A DNA stretch of 6,577 nucleotides from Acidobacteriota bacterium (GCA_023265215.1 JAHFUH010000315.1:1-6577); one strand, 5' to 3'; shown: positions 1 through 5,548, counted from the first letter of the stretch. Program-made: numbers and translations. Notes: generated by a model from the letters alone, not told the origin.

Positions 1-793
1 CCAGCATAAGCCGGCTGCCCGAACCCGGCTCGCGGTTGACAATCACAACATCCTTACGCGCCAAATCCGAAATGCTTTTAATCCCTTTCGGGTTGCCTCG
101 GGCGATGACGATCCCTTCCTGCCAGATTGCATAAGAAATAACGGCCACAGAATCTTTGGGGAACTGCTTACGAATCATGGGAAGGTTTGATTCGCCGGTT
201 GCTTCATCCCTCAGGTGAGACCCGGCTACATGAACAAAAGATTGTTTGAGCAGATTCAGGGATTGGGAGCTATTCCGATAGGCGACCACCGCCTCAACGC
301 CTTCCCTCTGCAAATGGCGCAGTAGCACGGAAATGCCGGGATCGCATCCGGCGATCAGGAGCCTTTTGCGAAATTGCTTTTCTTCCTGCTGGAAAAGCTG
401 AACCCTGGCTTTGCCCGGCCGCTTTCCGGCTTCTATAAGAACGGCATCGGCCGGCGGCAGGCTCCAGGCGATCGGCGCTGGCAAAACTGCCACGAGTTTT
501 TGATCGACTTCGCATAATTGCACGGGCAATCCGGGCTGAGCTTCTTGTTCCGCCGGCAACAAATCGGCGGTTTCGGTATGGGCAGGCGCCTCGTCGTCCT
601 CGAGTCGAAACAAATCTTCCACCTTGACATTGAGAACTTGCGCCAGTTTGAGTGCGAGCAAGGTGTTGGGCACATAGGCCCCTGTTTCCATAGCGTAAAT
701 CGTCTGACGGCTCACGCCGATCTTTTTAGCCAGCTCGATCGCAGTCAAACCGCGCTTTGTCCTGAATGGGGCGAGATTGTTCTGGACGGACAT
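1..793 (-). CDS. XRE-family transcriptional regulator with C-terminal molybdate-binding-like (PBP-like) domain, partial
   Basis: The reading frame opens at an ATG at 793-791 preceded by a good ribosome binding site (AGAGGTG, 4 bases upstream) and stays open to the left edge, giving 264 codons with the C-terminus cut off by the window. Residues about 7-63 form an XRE/Cro-type helix-turn-helix (ELAKKIGVSRQTIYAMETG, then the typical ALKLAQVLNVKVEDLF). A linker of about 80 residues follows. From about residue 143 the sequence matches the periplasmic-binding-protein-like domain of COG1910/PF12727 type: LLIAGCDPGISVLLRHL, and near the cut end NREPGSGSR, a hallmark of that domain. It has no signal peptide or membrane segment, so it is a cytoplasmic one-component sensor. 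Family knowledge: HTH plus PBP-like proteins occur beside molybdate/tungstate uptake genes and are thought to sense oxyanion or molybdopterin. Here it lies downstream of modA and divergent from a Mo/W enzyme operon, which fits. The actual ligand and mode (repressor or activator) cannot be read from the sequence. Confidence 0.88.
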   Translation of the reverse strand, partial: MSVQNNLAPFRTKRGLTAIELAKKIGVSRQTIYAMETGAYVPNTLLALKLAQVLNVKVEDLFRLEDDEAPAHTETADLLPAEQEAQPGLPVQLCEVDQKLVAVLPAPIAWSLPPADAVLIEAGKRPGKARVQLFQQEEKQFRKRLLIAGCDPGISVLLRHLQREGVEAVVAYRNSSQSLNLLKQSFVHVAGSHLRDEATGESNLPMIRKQFPKDSVAVISYAIWQEGIVIARGNPKGIKSISDLARKDVVIVNREPGSGSRLML

Positions 794-819
794 TTTCACC
801 TCTTTTCAAAATGACAATT

Positions 820-848
820 TTTATAACCAAGCGCTGCGACCATTCCAA
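820..848 (-). promoter_or_regulatory. Candidate sigma70-type promoter of the XRE regulator gene
   Basis: On the minus strand a TTGGAA -35 box (848-843) is separated by exactly 17 bases from a TATAAA -10 box (825-820), in an AT-rich gap of 159 bases between the stop codon of the preceding gene and the regulator start. Transcription would begin near 813 and give a leader of about 20 bases carrying the AGAGGTG ribosome binding site. It implies the regulator can be transcribed separately from the two genes upstream of it. Motif-based only. Confidence 0.4.
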
Positions 849-952
849 TATTATCATGCAGAAGGCAACCGAGGTCCATTACATCAAAAGGTATTTTATA
901 AGCAACTATATTAATTTTTATAAGACTTTTGGATCTATCAGCTGTTAATGCG

Positions 953-1492
953 CTACTTGCCCGAGGCAAGCTGGTTTGCCAGCTTAATGCCATCCACCAG
1001 GGTCATGCTGACGACGCCATATATGGATCGATCAGCGCCGCGATCGGTGGAGACCAAACGCAACGGGGCTTCTTTTCCCGAAAGAGGTTTACCATCCACC
1101 TCCCAGACCAGCCAGACTTGAGGCTGTCCGTTTTTGGGCATGAGTTCTGCGAGTGAGAAGAAGGCGCGGTAAGCGTCGCTCGCCTCCACAATAACAATAA
1201 AGGAAAGGTCGTAGTGCTTGGGAGTCTTTTCGGTTTTGAGTTCCGCGGCCTTGATCAAAGTAAGCAGCGGAACGCCAACCGCGGTTTTCTGCTGCTTATC
1301 TTCGCCAATCGCTAATTTGACTGTCTGGATATCTTTTGCAAATTGCCGCTTGAGGTCGTCCACCGACAAAGAGCCTGGTTTTAAAACATCTCCGCGGATC
1401 ATGATTCCGCTTGCAGCGCTTTGGGAGAAAACGGAATGAGCTGTGAGCAGGACGGCTGTGAGCAGGATGACTGATTTTAGATACGAATGCAT
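953..1492 (-). CDS. Secreted sulfite-oxidase-fold (molybdopterin-binding domain) protein lacking the metal-ligand cysteine
   Basis: The protein has 179 residues when started at the ATG at 1492-1490, which has a near-ideal ribosome binding site (AAGGAGGTGG) 3 bases upstream. An in-frame ATG at 1543 would add 17 residues that include this site, so it is not the start. Residues 1-24 form a Sec signal peptide (MHSYLKS, hydrophobic core, VFSQ), so the product is periplasmic. The mature part resembles the Oxidored_molyb/SUOX-fold domain (PF00174-like): GDVLKPGSLSVDDLKRQF at 34-51, then a VGVPLLTLIKAAEL segment, DAYRAFFSLAEL, a WLVWEVDGKPLSGKEAPLRLV segment and a closing SIYGVVSMTLVDG. True members ligate molybdenum through a cysteine; the mature protein here has none. 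It is also much shorter than full sulfite oxidases, consisting of the bare domain. Its place between modA and the oxyanion-type regulator suggests a role in Mo/W or pterin binding rather than catalysis, which is inference. Family assignment is good, function unknown. Confidence 0.8.
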   Translation of the reverse strand: MHSYLKSVILLTAVLLTAHSVFSQSAASGIMIRGDVLKPGSLSVDDLKRQFAKDIQTVKLAIGEDKQQKTAVGVPLLTLIKAAELKTEKTPKHYDLSFIVIVEASDAYRAFFSLAELMPKNGQPQVWLVWEVDGKPLSGKEAPLRLVSTDRGADRSIYGVVSMTLVDGIKLANQLASGK

Positions 1493-1528
1493 AACCACCT
1501 CCTTTTTGCAAAACGCATACAGAAATGA

Positions 1529-1678
1529 TATGTCGTACGCCAATTTGATTATATTTGGGAAACCGCCGCTTTAAGAAATTATTTTGACCGGCATCTCACA
1601 TTTCAAAACGATCTGTGGCAGCTGCCCTATGAGAGGAAATGTTACTGGGCGGTCCTGTGGTGGCTGAAGGATCCATAG
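1529..1678 (+). pseudogene. Orphan coding remnant, C-terminal fragment of an unidentified protein
   Basis: A 49-codon open frame on the plus strand runs from just after an in-frame TGA (1526-1528) to TAG at 1676-1678. It has no ATG, GTG or TTG start and no ribosome binding site. The translation looks protein-like, not random: it is rich in aromatic residues, with DRHLTFQNDLWQLPYERK and then CYWAVLWWLKDP before the stop. A terminator-like hairpin follows 8 bases downstream. Its upstream side runs into the minus-strand sulfite-oxidase-fold gene, so any N-terminal part has been lost. I do not recognise the family. It may be the tail of a gene left by a rearrangement or of a decayed mobile element. 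It could also be fortuitous, because it is short and overlaps the promoter region of the minus-strand gene. Confidence 0.3.
1548..1553 (-). promoter_or_regulatory. Candidate -10 box for the sulfite-oxidase-fold gene
   Basis: A perfect TATAAT reads on the minus strand about 55 bases upstream of the ATG at 1492. No convincing -35 box lies at 16-18 bases (best is TTCTTA, 3 of 6 matches), so a promoter here would need an activator, or the gene may simply be read through from modA. Weak call. Confidence 0.22.
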
Positions 1679-1686
1679 AAAATCGA

Positions 1687-1722
1687 CATGGATTATTGCA
1701 AGCCGAGAAATCCATGTTTTTT
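1687..1722 (+). terminator. Candidate rho-independent terminator overlapping the 3' end of modA
   Basis: CATGGATT (1687-1694) pairs perfectly with AATCCATG (1709-1716) around a 14-base loop and is followed at once by six T residues on the plus strand. It sits 8 bases after the stop of the plus-strand coding remnant and overlaps the modA stop codon (1695-1693). In the modA direction the following sequence is only TCGATTTTC, so termination there would be weaker. The large loop and 8-bp stem make efficiency uncertain. Confidence 0.35.
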
Positions 1723-2481
1723 CAAAATCCTTTGTCCTGTTTCACTCAGTGCCAGATTGATAAAGCCCTGGGCTGCTTGCCGATTCCCGGAGTCCTTGAC
1801 CACGGCGATAGGATATGAAATCGGGGGGTGAGACCCTTTCGGTGCATTGCCTATGACTATTGCATCCTTGTGCATTCCCACAATATCAGAGGTGTAGACC
1901 ATCCCTGCGTCTGCTTCGCCGCGCGTTACATAATCCAGAACCTGGCGAACGTTTTCGGCCAGCACAAGCCGCGACTGCAGCATATTCCACAAGCCCAGAC
2001 TCTCCAGCACCTCCTGCGCGTATTGGCCGGCAGGAACCGATTTTGGACTGCCAATCGCCACCCGCGTAATTTCGGGTTTGGCTAAATCTTTGAATGAGCG
2101 GATGGAAATTTTCGAATGCGCCGGAACCACAAGGACGAGACCATTGCGTGTGAAATTGCACCTGGTTTCTGAAATCACCAATCCCCGGGTTTGGAGATCA
2201 TCCATCTGCTTCTCCCCGGCACTGGCGAAAATATCAACCGGGGCGCCCGCCTCAATCTGTTTTTGCAGCAATCCCGAAGCACCAAAATTGAAATGCACCT
2301 GAATACCCGTCTGCTTTTCGTAGATCGAACCGATTTCCTCGAAAGCATTTTTGAGGCTGATCGCCGCGGAAATTATGATTTCGCCTTTTTTCTGAACAGC
2401 GCTGGAACTATCGGCTGAAATCACAGCCGCAGAAAGAGCCAGCAAGACTATGATGCGTTTCAAGAATCGTGACGTGATCAT
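1693..2481 (-). CDS. modA: Molybdate/tungstate ABC transporter periplasmic substrate-binding protein ModA
   Basis: The 262-residue product has the usual ModA length. Residues 1-28 are a Sec signal peptide (FLKR, then a hydrophobic core IIVLLALSAAVIS); there is no lipobox cysteine, so it is a soluble periplasmic protein. ModA family signatures follow in order: SAAISLKNAFEEI at 38-50 (oxyanion-binding serine in the AxSL motif, S42), FNFGASGLLQKQIEAGAPVD at 64-83 (S69), VAIGSPKSVPAGQYAQEVLE at 141-160, and EADAGMVYTSD at 189-199 with the ligand-region tyrosine Y196. It binds molybdate and/or tungstate and hands it to a ModB permease; specificity cannot be decided by eye. No modB or modC lies beside it. 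An in-frame TGA just upstream fixes ATG 2481-2479 as the first ATG. That start has no recognisable Shine-Dalgarno sequence, and a candidate promoter would start the mRNA almost at the ATG. An inverted repeat straddles the start codon. Confidence 0.95.
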   Translation of the reverse strand: MITSRFLKRIIVLLALSAAVISADSSSAVQKKGEIIISAAISLKNAFEEIGSIYEKQTGIQVHFNFGASGLLQKQIEAGAPVDIFASAGEKQMDDLQTRGLVISETRCNFTRNGLVLVVPAHSKISIRSFKDLAKPEITRVAIGSPKSVPAGQYAQEVLESLGLWNMLQSRLVLAENVRQVLDYVTRGEADAGMVYTSDIVGMHKDAIVIGNAPKGSHPPISYPIAVVKDSGNRQAAQGFINLALSETGQRILKKHGFLGLQ

Positions 2482-2500
2482 GAGGACATCATGTCACGAT
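2466..2500. promoter_or_regulatory. Inverted repeat straddling the modA start codon, candidate operator
   Basis: ATCGTGACGTGAT (2466-2478) and ATCATGTCACGAT (2488-2500) are inverted copies matching at 12 of 13 positions, separated by 9 bases that contain the modA ATG. The outer half-sites ATCGTGAC/GTCACGAT are perfect. It overlaps the candidate modA -10 box, so a protein bound here would block transcription or initiation. The adjacent XRE/PBP-like regulator is the obvious candidate binder (inference). The end bases ATCG...CGAT recall ModE-type boxes, but the TATATA core of those boxes is missing. As RNA it could also fold and hide the start codon. Confidence 0.5.
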
Positions 2501-2516
2501 AAAAGGACAGTGTAAA
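2488..2516 (-). promoter_or_regulatory. Candidate modA promoter, possibly leaderless
   Basis: On the minus strand TTTACA (2516-2511, 5 of 6 to the -35 consensus) is spaced 17 bases from CATGAT (2493-2488, 4 of 6 to the -10 consensus). Initiation about 7 bases downstream would fall at or next to the modA ATG at 2481, giving a leaderless or nearly leaderless mRNA. That agrees with the absence of a Shine-Dalgarno sequence. The -10 box lies inside the inverted repeat. Confidence 0.35.
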
Positions 2517-2580
2517 CGAATAATCCGATTTGAGAAGCGGGAGATAAATGCATCCAAAATCATGAGTGGGGGCAGCGGTC

Positions 2581-2595
2581 TATGCAATTTGCATA
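2581..2595. promoter_or_regulatory. 15-bp palindrome in the divergent promoter region, candidate operator
   Basis: TATGCAATTTGCATA is a perfect palindrome of two 7-base arms around one central T. It lies about 100 bases upstream of modA and 170 upstream of the ferredoxin gene. Its size and symmetry are what a dimeric HTH protein of the XRE type would bind. I see no second copy in the window, so the assignment is positional only. Confidence 0.35.
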
Positions 2596-2638
2596 TTTCA
2601 TGCCCATTGTGGAAAGTTAAATTCTCTCATGCACTGTC

Positions 2639-2676
2639 TTGCCGGGGGCATATGTTTCATAACTGCCCACCGGCAA
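2639..2676 (+). promoter_or_regulatory. Strong stem-loop upstream of the ferredoxin/AOR operon, possible structured mRNA leader
   Basis: TTGCCGG (2639-2645) pairs with CCGGCAA (2670-2676), GGGCA (2646-2650) with TGCCC (2664-2668), and TATG (2651-2654) with CATA (2658-2661). This leaves a TTT loop, one bulged A (2669) and two unpaired bases (2662-2663). The result is a nearly continuous 16-bp stem ending 91 bases before the ferredoxin ATG. No T-run follows on either strand, so it is not a simple terminator. If transcription starts upstream it would be a leader element; molybdenum/tungsten cofactor riboswitches (MOCO RNA motif) occur in such positions, but I cannot match that consensus by eye. 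It could equally be a protein-binding site in DNA. Confidence 0.4.
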
Positions 2677-2695
2677 TAATATATCCCTAATTTGT

Positions 2696-2714
2696 CATAT
2701 TTTGTAATAATATG
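2696..2714. promoter_or_regulatory. Small AT-rich inverted repeat near the operon promoter
   Basis: CATATT (2696-2701) and AATATG (2709-2714) are perfect inverted copies separated by 7 bases, in the most AT-rich part of the divergent region (2676-2714). TAATAT boxes lie at 2677-2682 and 2708-2713 and could serve as -10 boxes, but neither has a convincing -35 box. The operon promoter is probably here and may need an activator. Short symmetry in AT-rich DNA can arise by chance. Confidence 0.2.
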
Positions 2715-2767
2715 GGCCCACGACTTTAGATTTGAAGCAATCAATTTAAAAATGAGGAGACTGCGCT

Positions 2768-3511
2768 ATGGCTGAATCCGATAAAGCCGAACGCGAAACA
2801 AAAAAGGTTCTGAGGCGTGACTTTCTTGCCGGCGGCGGCGCTGCAGTTGCGGCCGGCGCCTTGGGTGTATGCGCTTCCGGGGCCGCGGTCACGGCTTTTA
2901 CACAAACACCGGCACAGGTTACATACCCGGCCTCGACCGGGTATATCGTATACGACAGCAGGCTGTGCCTCGGCTGTCAAAGCTGCATGCTGGCCTGCTC
3001 GATAACCCACGAAGGAGAGGCGAGTTATTCGCTGTCCAGAATCCAGGTTGTTCGGGACGCTCCCTCCTTTACCAAATATCCTTTAGACGTTGTCCTGTCG
3101 GTTTGCCGGCAGTGTATCTCACCGCTGTGCGTTCAAAATTGCCCGACGGGCGCTTGCCATGTGGACACAGCCAACGGCAACATCAGAAGAGTCGATCAAT
3201 CGAAATGTATTGGCTGCCAGCGATGCATTCAATCCTGCCCTCAAAGGCCTCACCGGACCGTCTGGAATCCTGCAAAGAAAAAATCCGCCAAATGCGACCT
3301 TTGCGCGGATGCCCCCTATTGGAGCCAGAAAGGCGGCCCCGCCGGCAAGCAGGCCTGCGTGGAATCCTGCGTGCCGAAAGCGCTGAAGCTGGTGGCTGAA
3401 GCCCCTCCACAGCAAGACATCAACGGTTATGACATCAACCTTGCGCCGGCGGCTAAAGAAGGGCTCCCCAAAATGGCCCCGCAAGCAGCGCCGAAGACTG
3501 GAGGAGCATAG
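2768..3511 (+). CDS. Tat-signal 4Fe-4S ferredoxin-type electron transfer subunit (DmsB/YdhY-like)
   Basis: The 247-residue protein starts at an ATG with GAGGAGA 7 bases upstream. Residues 14-21 (VLRRDFLA, twin arginines 16-17) followed by a Gly/Ala-rich hydrophobic stretch to about 44 form a twin-arginine export signal. The core carries sixteen cysteines in four groups typical of DmsB/PhsB/HybA-type subunits: C67, C70, C73, C77; C113, C116, C121, C125; C147, C150, C153, C157; and C176, C179, C197, C201. This is enough for four [4Fe-4S] clusters forming an electron wire. The tail after about 208 is Ala/Pro-rich and looks disordered. The gene ends 2 bases before the AOR gene, so it is very likely the redox partner of that enzyme. 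E. coli YdhY beside YdhV is the closest arrangement I know. The export signal being on this subunit and not on the catalytic one is odd. Whether a membrane quinone subunit exists elsewhere is unknown. Confidence 0.93.
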   Translation: MAESDKAERETKKVLRRDFLAGGGAAVAAGALGVCASGAAVTAFTQTPAQVTYPASTGYIVYDSRLCLGCQSCMLACSITHEGEASYSLSRIQVVRDAPSFTKYPLDVVLSVCRQCISPLCVQNCPTGACHVDTANGNIRRVDQSKCIGCQRCIQSCPQRPHRTVWNPAKKKSAKCDLCADAPYWSQKGGPAGKQACVESCVPKALKLVAEAPPQQDINGYDINLAPAAKEGLPKMAPQAAPKTGGA

Positions 3512-3513
3512 AT

Positions 3514-5535
3514 ATGGCAAACGGATATGCAGGAAAAATATTAAAAGTAAATCTCACCAAGAGAGAAACCAGCACAATCGAAACTGCGCAATATGAAGAG
3601 TTTGCAGGCGGTGTTGGAATTGGCGCCGCACTTTTTTGGGACCTTGCCGTTGTGCCGGGCGATTGGGATTTGCAGGATGCATTTGATCCCAGAAATGTGG
3701 TTTCGTTGATGACAGGGCCGCTGGCAGCAACAGGCGTCCCCGGAGCCGGCAGGACCAGCATCTCTGGAATTGCTCCCGAGCCATTTCCTACGCCTCTATT
3801 CCACCGGACCAGTTTGGGCGGCAGGTTTGGCACCATGTTAAAACAAGCCGGGTGGGACGGAGTGGTGGTACAAGGCAAAGCGGACAGGCCCGTCTGGATT
3901 AATATCCTCAACGACAAAGTAACGATTGAGGATGCCAGGAGTCTTTGGGGCGTTAACACCTTTGAGACCCAGGACCAGATTTTGTCGATGGTGTCGGGAC
4001 GGACCCGGTTTGGCGAAGAATGGCAACAGGTCGGCGACGGATATACGACAGCAAGGCCGCAGATCGTCTGCATCGGCCCGGTTGGCGAATCAATGTCGAG
4101 AGTTGCCTCTCTGATCCACGGAAGCGGTGTCAGTGCCCGTACCGGCGGCTTTGGCGGCGTTTTGGGATCCAAGAACCTGAAAGCCATCAGCGTAATCGGC
4201 ACCGGTAGCATTAAATCAGCAGATCCCAAGGGAGTCGTGGATGCCAGAATCTGGCACATGCAGAATTTTGCCAGAGGAGGCGGTGCTGCGGGCGCTTCCT
4301 GCTGCATGCCGTGCGTCAATCCGGATCGGAAGAGAAACTCCTATTATGGCGGCGAATCCATGTGTGCCGATCAGTATTGGTTCATGGGCGATCAGATGAG
4401 AGGCGCCGACGTTGCCATCAAATATGGTATTTGCACATGGTGCACCAAATTCGGCGGCGCCATGAATGCCCAAATGCCCAATGCACCCGCACCGTTCAAA
4501 GGAACAGTGCCCATGGAACCGGGTATGGGCTGGTACATCAAATACCTCTATGAACTCGGCGTCCTGGGGCCGGGGAAGAAAATTGAATCGCATCCCTTGC
4601 CGATGGATCAATGGGACAAATTGGCTTTCCGTGAAGCCTTCTGCGATGCCATTGCCCGGAAAATCGGCATCGGTGCGGACCTGGCCGAGGGGATATTGGA
4701 AGCCGCCAAAAAGTGGGGAAGATTGGAGGAAGATATGAACTCCGGCGCATTGCGCCTTCCCGCTTATGGGGCGAGCTGGCATCATGCGCTTCCCGGTGTG
4801 GATTGGGCCTATAGCTACATATTAATGTCCGGTGATCCGATGTGGCATGGCTTTTTCACCTCTCTGTCCGGCGGAGGAGGTGGTGGCGTGGGAGGAGGCG
4901 GAGGAACTACCGCTGAACAGCTGGTCCAAAAAATTGCTGCCAAAATGGCTCCATTTTCAGATGATCCGTTGATGCTCAGCAATTGCTGGAAAGGAGACGA
5001 AGCCAGGAAAACCGGCATCTACTCGGATCACAAAGCCAAAATGGTGGCCTGGGGGAGGCGTTTCGCGGGGTTCTACAATGAATCCATGTCCATTTGCGAT
5101 ATGATGCTGCCTAACTTCGGCGGACCAAGCCCCGATGTGGAACACCGCTACTATCAGGTTGTTACCGGCAGCAAGAAATCTCTTGCCGATACCATTGAGG
5201 TCGGCAGAAAGATTTGGAATATGGAGCGGGCGATCCGAGTGATGGCAGGAAGGCACCGGGACAAAGAGGTGTTTGCCCCCTTCATGTTTATGCCCGGCGC
5301 CACTTTCAACCTGGGCATGGGCGGAAAGCCTGTCTATCAGGACGGTCAGTGGAGTTTTGAAAACCAGAATGATCTGTATCTGGATAAGGAAGGCGTGGAG
5401 TATTTCAAAACTCACTACTATAAATTTGAAGGATGGGAGGAGAAAACCGGATGGCCTACCAGAAAGACCCTGGAAGGCCTCGGCATGAAGAAAGTTGCTG
5501 ATGTCATGAATGCCAAAGGAAGACTTGGCGCCTGA
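3514..5535 (+). CDS. Aldehyde:ferredoxin oxidoreductase family tungsto/molybdoenzyme, YdhV-like catalytic subunit
   Basis: The 673-residue protein has GGAGGAG 7 bases before its ATG, inside the end of the preceding gene. The N-terminal AOR domain (about 1-235) opens with MANGYAGKILKVNLT, very like E. coli YdhV. It contains the pterin-contact arginine region PGAGRTSI (R80), SLGGRFGTMLKQAGWDGVVVQGKA and GGVLGSKNLKAI (to 225). Domains 2 and 3 follow to a typical C-terminal tail (GWEEKTGWPTRKTLEGLG). The enzyme would hold one W or Mo on two pterins plus an Fe-S cluster and pass electrons to the ferredoxin subunit. Its substrate, aldehyde or other, is unknown. Oddities: the usual CxxCxxxC motif reads C263 C264 M P C267 with Asp at 271; the distal cluster cysteine is present (C528), but the preceding acidic motif residue is Glu523 where archaeal AOR has Asp; C307xxC310 lies near the other pterin motif; and a run of 11 Gly with one Val occupies 453-464. 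There is no signal peptide. The family is certain; close orthology to YdhV, BamB or AorB is not. Confidence 0.94.
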   Translation: MANGYAGKILKVNLTKRETSTIETAQYEEFAGGVGIGAALFWDLAVVPGDWDLQDAFDPRNVVSLMTGPLAATGVPGAGRTSISGIAPEPFPTPLFHRTSLGGRFGTMLKQAGWDGVVVQGKADRPVWINILNDKVTIEDARSLWGVNTFETQDQILSMVSGRTRFGEEWQQVGDGYTTARPQIVCIGPVGESMSRVASLIHGSGVSARTGGFGGVLGSKNLKAISVIGTGSIKSADPKGVVDARIWHMQNFARGGGAAGASCCMPCVNPDRKRNSYYGGESMCADQYWFMGDQMRGADVAIKYGICTWCTKFGGAMNAQMPNAPAPFKGTVPMEPGMGWYIKYLYELGVLGPGKKIESHPLPMDQWDKLAFREAFCDAIARKIGIGADLAEGILEAAKKWGRLEEDMNSGALRLPAYGASWHHALPGVDWAYSYILMSGDPMWHGFFTSLSGGGGGGVGGGGGTTAEQLVQKIAAKMAPFSDDPLMLSNCWKGDEARKTGIYSDHKAKMVAWGRRFAGFYNESMSICDMMLPNFGGPSPDVEHRYYQVVTGSKKSLADTIEVGRKIWNMERAIRVMAGRHRDKEVFAPFMFMPGATFNLGMGGKPVYQDGQWSFENQNDLYLDKEGVEYFKTHYYKFEGWEEKTGWPTRKTLEGLGMKKVADVMNAKGRLGA

Positions 5536-5548
5536 TTTATTTTCGATA

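Noticed and set aside
956..970. Hairpin CTTGCC-CGA-GGCAAG at the end of the SUOX-fold gene as a terminator
   Set aside because: It lies inside the last codons and no T-run follows it in the direction of transcription.
2626..2645. A sigma54-like -24/-12 promoter (ATGCAC followed by TTGCC) before the ferredoxin gene
   Set aside because: The -24 GG doublet reads TG and the spacing to the -12 GC is one base too short, so it fails the strict sigma54 rule.
3453..4319. A 288-codon minus-strand open frame opposite the start of the AOR gene
   Set aside because: It is antisense to a clearly homologous AOR coding sequence, is proline- and threonine-rich as expected for a shadow frame, and has no recognisable domain or start signal. 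The same holds for the minus-strand frames at 4216-4785 and 4957-5628.
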